Shown: one piece after another, positions 1 to 5,563 of the stretch
Layout of the letters: each line of letters starts with the position of its first letter
How positions within the stretch are numbered: the stretch's first letter is position 1
Source: Candidatus Odyssella thessalonicensis
GTDB taxonomy: Bacteria; Pseudomonadota; Alphaproteobacteria; Bin65
Reading direction: 5' to 3'
Length of the DNA stretch: 14,033 nucleotides
NCBI GenBank assembly: GCA_005240015.1
Contig: SBBV01000536.1
Coordinates: 1 to 14,033, forward strand
The notes under the pieces: model-generated
Seen by the model: the letters and a program-made list of their open reading frames with translations, nothing else
Database searches by the model: none
What the model was told of the DNA's origin: nothing
Made by a program: the position numbers and the translations under genes

Positions 1-432
1 ATCGAGGCGCGGCGGCGGCGGCGCGGGCGCGCGAGCCGGGTTGCGCGGCGCTTGCGGCCCGCCGGCGGTGCCGGCGCAGACCGTCTCGACGACCTTGCAG
101 CTGACGCCGCCGTTCCTGCGGCACTGCTCGAGCGCGCGCTCGGCGCGCGTGGCTTGCGGCGGGCCCCACGCCCAGCCGAACGAGCCGTACATGCTGCCGG
201 CGAGCACGAGGCAGGTGTTGCGGAACGCGGTGTGCACGCGGCAATCCGGCGCGTTGCGGCGGCATTCGGCGAGCGCGCGCTCGGCGGCACCTTCCTGGGT
301 CGGGAAATCGAACGAGAAGCCGTACGCATTGCTGCGGTCGCTCAACGCGAGCGCACCCCACTCGCCCTCAGCCGCGGCCGGCGAAGCGGTCGCGGCGGCG
401 AGGACCAGGGCAAGCATGCAATTCAGCCTCAT
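1..432 (-). CDS. DUF4189-family secreted protein, 3' end beyond the window
   Basis: This partial gene has 144 readable codons and no stop before the window edge. The N-terminus (MRLNCMLALVLAAATASPAAA, then EGEWGALAL) looks like a Sec signal peptide cleaved near residue 21, so the product is probably periplasmic or secreted. The mature part shows the DUF4189 pattern: a WGALALSD opening, YGFSFDFPT near residues 37-45, an ERALAEC segment, then cysteines at 57, 64, 74, 104, 112 and 119 that could form disulfides. A Pro/Ala-rich tail starts near residue 126. The molecular function of the family is not known. I chose the ATG at 430-432 because it gives the signal peptide a basic n-region; the ATG at 415-417 would lack it. 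That start codon lies inside an inverted-repeat element (427-648). Family assignment is from remembered patterns. Confidence 0.75.
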   Translation of the reverse strand, partial: MRLNCMLALVLAAATASPAAAEGEWGALALSDRSNAYGFSFDFPTQEGAAERALAECRRNAPDCRVHTAFRNTCLVLAGSMYGSFGWAWGPPQATRAERALEQCRRNGGVSCKVVETVCAGTAGGPQAPRNPARAPAPPPPRLD

Positions 433-648
433 CCTGAGGCGCCCGCCCCACTTGGGGCGGGCCTCGAAGGATGGATGCCGCGCCTGGGACCTCCGCTGGT
501 CGCCACCGCTCAGCGCCGACATCGTTGAGACGCCTCGCCCTGCTTCCATCCTTCGGGGCGCGGTCGCTCGGCCAAGAGACCGAGCTTCGGGGGAAGCGAA
601 GCTTCGCCATGAGCTCGCGAAGCGAGCGGCGCGCACCTCAGGATGAGG
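427..648. repeat. Compound inverted-repeat element between the DUF4189 and PhyH-family genes
   Basis: The outer arms CCTCATCCTGAGG (427-439) and CCTCAGGATGAGG (636-648) are perfect inverted copies. Inner arms TCGAAGGATGGA (464-475) and TCCATCCTTCG (545-555) are also inverted. A perfect hairpin, GCCCGCCCC-ACTT-GGGGCGGGC, sits at 441-462. This resembles the intergenic palindromic repeats common in Bradyrhizobium-type genomes. It fills most of the roughly 300-base gap between the DUF4189 start and the dioxygenase stop; I see no other gene there. The left arm overlaps the DUF4189 start codon. Confidence 0.7.
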
Positions 649-736
649 CGGTATTTGCGCGGAACGGATGTCGGCACACCCCAGCGCTTTCGCTGGAACG
701 GCACGTTGCGCGCGGGCTGAGGCGCCGCGCATCGGA

Positions 737-1546
737 TCAGGCCGCGTGCGGGCGCGCCACGGTGCGCACCAGCTCCATCAGGCAATCGTCGGCGAGCGGC
801 TCGATCGGCGTGAAATCGCGGTGCGCGATCCATTCCGGGCGCTTGAACTGGCGGATGTGGTTGTCGACGCGGCAGAGCGAGAGATAGACCGCGACGCGGT
901 GCCAGGGCGAGATGTTGGGCGGCGAGGCGTGCACGAGGTTCGAGTGGAACATCACGACCGAGCCGGCCTTGCCCTTGCCCGAGTAGATGCCGCCGCCCTC
1001 CTCGACCAAGCGCGCCACGGTGGCGTGGTCGAGCGTCCACAGCGGGTAGCTCGTGGTGCTGGTGTCGTGGCCGGCGGCGAGCACGCCCTTCTTGTGCGAG
1101 CGCGGGATGAACCAGAGCGGGCCGTTGAACTCGCTGACGTCGTCGAGATAGAGCGCGATGTTCATCGCCAGCGGCTCGGGCATGAGGTCGTCGCGCGCCC
1201 AGGTGCCGTAGTCCTGGTGCCACTGCCAGATGTCGCCGTCGAACGCGGCCTTCGCGTTGACCTTGAACTGGTGCATGTAGAGCTTGCCGCCCAGGATCTG
1301 CTCGATCGGCCTGATCAGGCGCGGGTGGCGGCCGAGCCGGCGATAGGCCTCGTTGAAGGTGTGCGCGGCGAACGCGGTGCGCGGCGTCGAGCCGTCCTTC
1401 TCGCGCACGACCTCTTGCCGCGGCTGCGCGTAGATGGCGTCCGCCTCGCGGCGCAGCAGCGCGACCTCGTCGCGCGCGAACAGGCCCGGCAGCGCGATGA
1501 AGCCTTCGCGGTCGAAATCGGCAAGCTGGGCTGGGGTCAGGTGCAT
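737..1546 (-). CDS. Phytanoyl-CoA dioxygenase (PhyH)-family Fe(II)/2-oxoglutarate oxygenase
   Basis: The 269-residue product should be a cytoplasmic non-haem iron oxygenase that hydroxylates a small substrate using 2-oxoglutarate and O2. The iron triad is visible: H110 and D112 in WQWHQDYGTW, and H206 in LVHASPPN. R217 (PWHR), 11 residues later, fits the 2-oxoglutarate carboxylate-binding arginine. NGPLWFIPRSHK (141-152) is another family hallmark. Spacing and motifs resemble ectoine hydroxylase EctD, but the EctD signature HSDFETWH is not matched and no ectABC genes are nearby, so the substrate is unknown. The start at 1546 is chosen over an upstream in-frame codon because AGGAG lies 7 bases ahead and the protein then begins with the usual MHLTPAQLADFDREGF. 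No operon partner is evident, and the upstream gap holds the CRCCTAC array. Confidence 0.88.
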   Translation of the reverse strand: MHLTPAQLADFDREGFIALPGLFARDEVALLRREADAIYAQPRQEVVREKDGSTPRTAFAAHTFNEAYRRLGRHPRLIRPIEQILGGKLYMHQFKVNAKAAFDGDIWQWHQDYGTWARDDLMPEPLAMNIALYLDDVSEFNGPLWFIPRSHKKGVLAAGHDTSTTSYPLWTLDHATVARLVEEGGGIYSGKGKAGSVVMFHSNLVHASPPNISPWHRVAVYLSLCRVDNHIRQFKRPEWIAHRDFTPIEPLADDCLMELVRTVARPHAA

Positions 1547-1587
1547 GGCTGGTCTCCTGCCATGATCTTTACCATCGGCGGCCGGAC

Positions 1588-1605
1588 GGGGGTACCCCCC
1601 CCCCC
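1588..1605. repeat. G5-TA-C11 homopolymer/palindrome
   Basis: GGGGGTACCCCC (1588-1599) is a perfect palindrome that runs on into a tract of 11 consecutive C (1595-1605). It lies about 45 bases upstream of the dioxygenase start, in the presumed leader of that gene. Such tracts are prone to slippage and to sequencing length errors. Confidence 0.85.
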
Positions 1606-1612
1606 TCGAAAC

Positions 1613-1682
1613 CACCTACTTTCACCTACTTTCGCCTACTTTTCGCGGCCTGCGCACCTACTTCGCACCTACCTCCACCTAC
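1613..1682. repeat. Six helically phased CRCCTAC direct repeats
   Basis: The heptamer C(A/G)CCTAC begins at 1613, 1623, 1633, 1655, 1666 and 1676. Intervals are 10, 10, 22, 11 and 10 bases, 63 bases over six helical turns, or exactly 10.5 per turn. All copies would therefore face the same side of the helix, with one position (about 1644) unoccupied or degenerate. Several are followed by TTTC or TTCG. The last copy overlaps the TAG stop of the terminase-like gene (1679-1681). The layout looks like a multi-site protein-binding array, similar in style to iterons or phage packaging sites. The binding protein is not known. Confidence 0.85.
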
Positions 1683-2326
1683 CGCTTGCGGCGGCCCTCC
1701 TCGACCGCGCGCGCCGCGCGCTCCTCGGGAGAATCGCAGATTTGCGACCTGCGCGCCGCTTCGGTGGCCGTCGCGAACGGTGTGGCCGGCATGGCCGCCG
1801 CCGCGCCGGGAAAGTCGCCGACCTGGATTTCGCTGAGCTTCTGCTCCAAGCGCGTGAGCGCATCCCAGAGCGCGTGCTCGCGGCCGCTCTCGAAGCGGCG
1901 GAAAACGCGGAAGCCCGGCATGGCCTCGTCGATGCGCGCGAGGCGCGCCTGCATGTTGAGCGCCTGGATCGCGGCATAGAACTCGCGGCGCTCGATCGCG
2001 TCCGCGAAGACGACCTCGTATTTGTCGAGCAGGGTTTCGCGTCGATAGGCCTGCTCGAGGTGGCGCTTGCGCCGCAATTCGACGATGCGCCCCACGATCT
2101 TGGGATGCTTCAGCAGACGCGACGCCTGCTTGGCAGCCGTCGTCTCGGCGTAGCCGGCCTCTCGCGCCGCGCGCGCCGCCACCGTGCGCTCGACGTAGCG
2201 CTCGCAGAACAGCAGCTGGCGCTCGGTGAGCGTTTCGCCCACCTCCTCCTCGGGCTCGGGCGGCTCTGGATTCGCGGGCGGCGGCGCGTCGAAGGCCGCG
2301 GCCTTGGGGCCGTAGACGTAGAGCAT
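1679..2326 (-). CDS. Orphan phage terminase small subunit-like protein (3' part of a frameshifted gene)
   Basis: This 215-residue reading frame resembles terminase small subunits, which bind phage DNA at packaging sites through a helix-turn-helix. The core is at residues 33-88: LTERQLLFCERYVE, then ARAAREAGYAETTAAKQASR, then LLKHPKIVGRIVELRRKR. A charged, probably helical segment follows (about 90-168) and a basic tail RRKR. No large terminase, portal or capsid gene is nearby, so this is an orphan, perhaps domesticated. The ATG at 2324-2326 has no convincing ribosome site, and the frame stays open upstream with plausible coding sequence (DPLARASAGTPNT before MLYVYGPK). A promoter and good ribosome site instead serve a start at 2523 in another frame. 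The real gene probably spans 1679-2523 with one base missing near 2366. Direct repeats begin at its stop codon. Confidence 0.7.
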   Translation of the reverse strand: MLYVYGPKAAAFDAPPPANPEPPEPEEEVGETLTERQLLFCERYVERTVAARAAREAGYAETTAAKQASRLLKHPKIVGRIVELRRKRHLEQAYRRETLLDKYEVVFADAIERREFYAAIQALNMQARLARIDEAMPGFRVFRRFESGREHALWDALTRLEQKLSEIQVGDFPGAAAAMPATPFATATEAARRSQICDSPEERAARAVEEGRRKR

Positions 2327-2523
2327 CGTGTTGGGCGTCCCGGCGGAAGCCCGCGCCAGGGGATCGGCAGTTCTTCCTCGGGCGGCAGCGGCGCTGGCCG
2401 GAGCGGCGGCTCAGAGTTTCCTGTTTTGTTCAAACATCCGGGTTCTGCGCCAGCGGCGTGCGTTTCTTCCTTTGTTTGCTGAAAAAGTTCGGCAGGCTTG
2501 GGGTCGGGATCGAACGGCATCAT
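2327..2523 (-). pseudogene. 5' part of the terminase-like gene, out of frame with the rest
   Basis: ATG at 2521-2523 (a second ATG follows at once) has GGAG 8-9 bases upstream and a strong promoter. The frame reads MMPFDPDPKPAELFQQTKEE, then a Pro-rich stretch ending LPPEEEL near 2368. Beyond that it becomes an Arg/Thr/Ser-rich out-of-frame translation that stops at 2110. From about 2368 the frame of the 1679-2326 gene takes over with DPLARASAGTPNT. Moving one base back (a single missing base) joins the two frames into one protein of about 280 residues. It could be a natural frameshift mutation, a sequencing error or, less likely, programmed frameshifting; I see no classical slippery heptamer. 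AT-richer codons (for example CTT TTT CAG CAA ACA) set this stretch apart from its neighbours. Confidence 0.6.
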
Positions 2524-2549
2524 GCGAGGCTCTCCGTTGCAATTAGGAA

Positions 2550-2578
2550 AATATACTGAAGCGCTGCGACGCTGTCAA
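2550..2578 (-). promoter_or_regulatory. Near-consensus sigma70-type promoter for the terminase-like gene
   Basis: Read on the minus strand, TTGACA (2578-2573) is separated by exactly 17 bases from TATATT (2555-2550). The -35 is perfect and the -10 has five of six consensus bases. Transcription would start near 2543, about 20 bases before the ATG at 2523, with a GGAG ribosome site in between. It is the clearest promoter in the window. Confidence 0.75.
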
Positions 2579-2638
2579 GCCGCGCAACGCAAAGCCGTGT
2601 TATGAATGGCGCGGGGAATGTACACAGCGGAGGGAACC

Positions 2639-3181
2639 ATGACCGGCTTCATCGCACGAATCGCCGCCGCGCTGGTCGCGGGCGCATTGGCGCTGCCCGC
2701 GCTCGCGCAGGGAACCATCGAAAACGATACCAATCGCTGGGGCGGCGATTACCTTTCGGTCCGCACCCGGTATGTGCAGCAATGCCGCGACCGCTGCGTC
2801 AGCGACACCCGCTGCATGTCGTGGACCTACGAGAAGCAGAAGCCGGGGCAAAGCTCGGCGGTCTGCCATCTCAAGAACTACATCCCCGCGCCCTCGCCCA
2901 ACGCGTGCTGCATCTCGGGCGTGGTCCGCAGCACGCGCACGCTCGTCAACCGCACCGACTTCAACACCAACCGTCCCGGCGCCGACTACGCCAGAGTGTC
3001 CACTTCGAACACCGATGCGCTCGGCTGCCGCGACAGCTGCGACCGCGACCCGCGCTGCCGCGCCTGGACGTGGGTGCGGCCCGGCTATCAGGAGCGCAAC
3101 GCCGTGTGCTGGCTCAAAGCCGGCGTGCCCGGGCGCATCTGGAACGTGTGCTGCATCTCGGGCGTGAAGGGCGAGCAGTAA
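2639..3181 (+). CDS. Secreted protein with two tandem PAN/apple-like domains
   Basis: The 180-residue product has a clear signal peptide (MTGFIARIAA through LPALAQ, cleavage near residue 24), so it is exported. Two repeats follow, about residues 32-96 and 111-177. Each starts N-R-x-G-x-D-Y and ends with CCISGV. Cysteines fall at 49, 53, 59, 76, 90, 91 and at 130, 134, 140, 157, 171, 172: the spacing is identical in both copies (4, 6, 17, 14, 1), showing an internal duplication under disulfide constraint. Such PAN/apple modules bind proteins or carbohydrates in other organisms; the ligand here is unknown. The start at 2639 is preferred over an in-frame ATG at 2606 because GGAGGG (2629-2634) lies just ahead and the signal peptide begins there. 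It diverges from the terminase-like gene and converges on the gene ending at 3327. Confidence 0.85.
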   Translation: MTGFIARIAAALVAGALALPALAQGTIENDTNRWGGDYLSVRTRYVQQCRDRCVSDTRCMSWTYEKQKPGQSSAVCHLKNYIPAPSPNACCISGVVRSTRTLVNRTDFNTNRPGADYARVSTSNTDALGCRDSCDRDPRCRAWTWVRPGYQERNAVCWLKAGVPGRIWNVCCISGVKGEQ

Positions 3182-3256
3182 CAAGCGCAGCCTGCAGCCC
3201 CGGAATCAATTTGCGGGCCATCTGATCCGGCTGCGCGGTGGAGTCGGCGCACCAGC

Positions 3257-3284
3257 CGTAGGGGCGCAGCTGTGCGCCCCTACG
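3257..3284. repeat. 12-bp perfect hairpin between convergent genes (GTAGGGGCGC family)
   Basis: CGTAGGGGCGCA (3257-3268), a GCTG loop, and TGCGCCCCTACG (3273-3284) form a perfect 12-bp stem. It lies between the convergent PAN-domain gene (ends 3181) and the 111-residue gene (ends 3327), where it could end transcription from both sides, although there is no T-run. The same GTAGGGGCGC core recurs at 7046-7164 and 13963-13987. Confidence 0.7.
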
Positions 3285-3326
3285 CGCGAGATGCTTCCAC
3301 CTAAAATCGGAACGCGGCGCTACGGC

Positions 3327-3662
3327 TCAGCTCGCGCGCTTCAGCGGAGTGGCCCGAAGAAACCTCCGCGTCGCTTCGAAGGCGGCTTTGAGGTCGGGCA
3401 GCGTCTTCGCCATGCTCGCGGGGCGGCGCGCGGCCGCGACGGTGCGGCTCGCCTGCGCCACCACGGCGAGATCGGCGGCGATGTCGAAGGCACCTTCCTT
3501 CAGCGAGTCGATCGCATCGGCGAGATCGGAGAGCTGGTCGACGGAGGGCGTGCGCGTCTCGAGCACGATGAGCGCCTGCGCGATGGCGCTTTCCGCTTCG
3601 GCACGGCGCTCGGCGGAACGCGGCGCGCGCACGACTGGGCGCAAGGTCTGCTCCCCTGACAT
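3327..3662 (-). CDS. Conserved-looking hypothetical protein, 111 residues
   Basis: I do not recognise this family. The product has no signal peptide or membrane segment and is probably cytoplasmic and largely helical. Residues 22-75 (from EAESAIAQALIVLETRTP through DLADAIDSLKEGAFDIAADL) have the heptad-like hydrophobic and acidic pattern of helix bundles. The C-terminal part (about 85-111) is basic. Codon use is strongly GC-ending in this frame, which supports real coding. The ATG at 3660-3662 is preceded by AGAAGGG about 11 bases upstream, an acceptable but distant ribosome site, and a TATGAT -10-like hexamer sits at 3690-3695 without a matching -35. It converges on the PAN-domain gene and is transcribed in the same direction as the permease gene upstream, about 117 bases away. 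Confidence 0.65.
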   Translation of the reverse strand: MSGEQTLRPVVRAPRSAERRAEAESAIAQALIVLETRTPSVDQLSDLADAIDSLKEGAFDIAADLAVVAQASRTVAAARRPASMAKTLPDLKAAFEATRRFLRATPLKRAS

Positions 3663-3779
3663 TTTCGACTGCCCTTCTTCTGGACGCGTATCATAGGCTG
3701 AAACGCGATGCGGACCTACGCAATTCGACGGCTCGCAGCTGGTATATCAAATCCTATCGTACGTGTACGGAGCATCGGC

Positions 3780-4760
3780 TCAGCGCTCGAGACGCCGCAG
3801 CAGGACCTTCACCGTGCGTCCGTCGGTGACGACGAGGCCGAGCAGGATCACCGCCATTCCCGCGGCCTGGCCGAGCGTGAAGGCTTCGCCGAGCACGAGC
3901 GTGCCGAGCATGAGCGCCGTGACCGGCACGAGCAGCGTGACGAGCGAAGCGTTGACGCCGCCGGCGCCGGACAAGAGCCGGAAGAAGATCACGTAGGCGA
4001 GCGCGGTGCTGAGCAGCGAGAGGCAGGCGAGCGAGGCCCACACCTCCCAGCCCGGCATCGGCAACGTCCACGGCCGGTCGATCGCGACGACCAGCGGCAG
4101 CACGACGACGGTGGTGATCGTGAGCTGGCCCACGGCCGCGCTTTGCGGCGCGATCGCGAGCGCGGCCAAGCGCCGGCCGTAGAGCGAGGAGAGGCCGTAG
4201 CTGAACGCGGCGGCGAGCACGGCCAGTTGCGGCAGCACGTCGCCGCCGAGCCCTTCCGCGAGCACCTCGGGGCCGACCATGAGCGCCACGCCGGCCATGC
4301 CGATCACGACGCCGGCCAGGCGGTGCGCGGTCAAGCGCTCGCCGGCGAGCAGGTGCGCGAGGATCGCGGCGAAGAGCGGCGTGGTGGCGTTGAGGATCGC
4401 GGCGAGCCCGCTCGCGATGTGCTTCTGGCCCCAGAGGATCAGCGCGAACGGGATGAGATTGTTGAGCACGCTCATGCCGGCGAAGATCCGCCACGCCGCC
4501 CACGCGCGCGGCAGGCGTCCGCCCGCGGCGCGAATCACGATCACGAGCGCCAGCGCGGCGAGGCCGGTGCGGCCGAGCACGATGGTGAGAGGCTCGAACG
4601 CGGTGAGCAGCACCTTGTTGAAGAAGAACGAGCCGCCCCAGATCAGCGCGAGCGCAAACAGCAGCGTCCATTCCGCGGCGCTCATCGCCGTCCGCGGGAC
4701 CGCGTGCGGGGCGGCGGCTGCGGCGAGAGCGCCGGGCGGCGCTTCGCGGGTATGCGACAT
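3780..4760 (-). CDS. EamA/DMT-superfamily transporter
   Basis: The 326-residue product is an inner-membrane permease of the drug/metabolite transporter superfamily, with about ten membrane helices in two EamA repeats (roughly residues 32-163 and 178-312). Repeat one opens with WTLLFALALIWGGSFFFNKV and closes with GERLTAHRLAGVVIGMAGVA; repeat two closes with the matching GEAFTLGQAAGMAVILLGLV. Such proteins usually export amino acids, metabolites or drugs, and the substrate cannot be told from sequence. The start is uncertain: in-frame ATGs at 4832, 4760 and 4685 all lack a strong ribosome site. I chose 4760 (MSHTREAPPG); starting at 4685 (MSAAEWTLL) would remove a non-conserved Ala/Pro-rich leader and still keep every helix. 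No obvious operon partner. Confidence 0.88.
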   Translation of the reverse strand: MSHTREAPPGALAAAAAPHAVPRTAMSAAEWTLLFALALIWGGSFFFNKVLLTAFEPLTIVLGRTGLAALALVIVIRAAGGRLPRAWAAWRIFAGMSVLNNLIPFALILWGQKHIASGLAAILNATTPLFAAILAHLLAGERLTAHRLAGVVIGMAGVALMVGPEVLAEGLGGDVLPQLAVLAAAFSYGLSSLYGRRLAALAIAPQSAAVGQLTITTVVVLPLVVAIDRPWTLPMPGWEVWASLACLSLLSTALAYVIFFRLLSGAGGVNASLVTLLVPVTALMLGTLVLGEAFTLGQAAGMAVILLGLVVTDGRTVKVLLRRLER

Positions 4761-4912
4761 GGATGCTCGGCGCGAGTTCTGCAAAGGGGCGAAACGACCA
4801 TAGAGGGCCGCGCCGCGCCGATCTATCCGCATCCTGCGCGCCGCCCCATGCGCTCGGCGATGGCCTCATGAAAACGCGGAAGGTCCTCGCCGGCGGAAGC
4901 AAAGCAGGATCA

Positions 4913-5117
4913 CAGGGAGCCGAAGAGGCCGGGAGAAGGAAGAAAGATCACCACCAAGACACCAAGGCACCAAGAAAGAAAAAGATTGCGCGCCAAGTGG
5001 CGCGCGTAAGCCTTCCTATTCGCGCCGCCCCTTGGCGGCGCAATCGTCTTCTTGGTGCCTTCGTGCCTTCGTGCCTTGGTGGTGAGCTTTACTTCTCGCC
5101 GGCTCCCCGGCTCCCTG
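4913..5117. repeat. Long inverted repeat with two inner hairpins (CACCAAG-type element)
   Basis: The left arm (about 4913-4975) carries CAGGGAGCCG, then ATCACCACCAAG and degenerate tandem ACCAAGGCACCAAG units. The right arm (about 5049-5117) carries the inverted version, including CTTGGTGCCTTCGTGCC, CCTTGGTGGTGA and CGGCTCCCTG. Between the arms are two perfect 7-bp hairpins: GCGCGCC-AAGT-GGCGCGC (4988-5005) and CGCCGCC-CCTT-GGCGGCG (5023-5040). The whole could fold as a three-way junction. It fills most of the roughly 400-base gap between the permease start and the DUF1127 stop; no gene is visible there. Similar ACCAAG-repeat elements are scattered through many bacterial genomes. Confidence 0.75.
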
Positions 5118-5166
5118 TTCACTTCCCTTGATCCCCACCGGACAATGTTTGGCGATCCGGTCGGCG

Positions 5167-5385
5167 TCAGGGGCGCCACCAGGGCTTGGCGCTTTCGCGG
5201 GCGGCCTCGGCCGGCGTGATGCCGACGTCCTTCAGCATGCGCTCGTCGAGCTCGGCCAAGTGGCGGCGCTGCTCGGCGCGCGCGTAGCAGCGCGCGCACC
5301 AGGCGGCGAAGCGGCGGAGCATGGCCTGAAACGCCGCGGCGCGCTGCCGGCGCACCGCCAGCTCGGGGAAGCGGAGAATGAGCAT
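5167..5385 (-). CDS. DUF1127-family small protein
   Basis: This 72-residue basic protein ends with the DUF1127 signature: RRHLAELDERMLKDVGITPA at about residues 40-59, then EAARESAKPWW. DUF1127 proteins are small, common in alphaproteobacteria, and in some species affect RNA turnover or phosphate and carbon metabolism; nothing here says which. The N-terminal half (MLILRFPELAVRRQRAAAFQ) is amphipathic and Arg-rich. The ATG at 5383-5385 is supported by AGAGG six bases upstream. It is transcribed divergently from the ArsR-type gene, and the 178-base gap holds two identical palindromes that could regulate both genes. Confidence 0.88.
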   Translation of the reverse strand: MLILRFPELAVRRQRAAAFQAMLRRFAAWCARCYARAEQRRHLAELDERMLKDVGITPAEAARESAKPWWRP

Positions 5386-5458
5386 GGCAACCTCTGCTGC
5401 TGTCGCGGAACCTGCGCGATCATTCCATGACTGCGCCTGCCAAAGCCCGTCCGAACGC

Positions 5459-5517
5459 TTCGGCCTCCGCCGAACGGTCCGGACTCGGCCCTACCAGACA
5501 CTTCGGCCAGCGCCGAA
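5459..5517. promoter_or_regulatory. Two TTCGGC-N4-GCCGAA palindromes, candidate ArsR-type operator
   Basis: TTCGGC-CTCC-GCCGAA lies at 5459-5474 and TTCGGC-CAGC-GCCGAA at 5502-5517. Half-sites and 4-base spacing are identical, and centres are 43 bases apart, about four helical turns. A further CCGAA-CGC-TTCGG (5451-5463) overlaps the first. They sit between the divergent DUF1127 gene and the ArsR-type regulator, 47 bases before the regulator start. ArsR-family dimers bind such dyads and often autoregulate; the link here is inference. Confidence 0.45.
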
Positions 5518-5563
5518 TTGTCGCCTCTTGCCAGGAGCGCGCGCGCAGCGCAGCCTTCCCGGC

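Noticed and set aside
737..1546. Naming the dioxygenase ectD
   Set aside because: The EctD motif HSDFETWH is replaced by HQDYGTW and no ectABC genes are nearby, so only the broader family is supported.
1613..1682. Possible CRISPR array
   Set aside because: The repeat unit is 7 bases with 3-4 base gaps, far too short for CRISPR repeats and spacers, and no cas gene is present.
668..2482. 604-codon open frame on the plus strand across the dioxygenase and terminase-like genes
   Set aside because: It crosses two genes and their repeat-filled gap and shows no domain; the minus-strand frames carry the motifs.
3708..4871. 387-codon open frame on the plus strand opposite the permease
   Set aside because: Its composition is Arg/Glu/His-rich low complexity. 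The minus strand encodes a clean ten-helix EamA protein.
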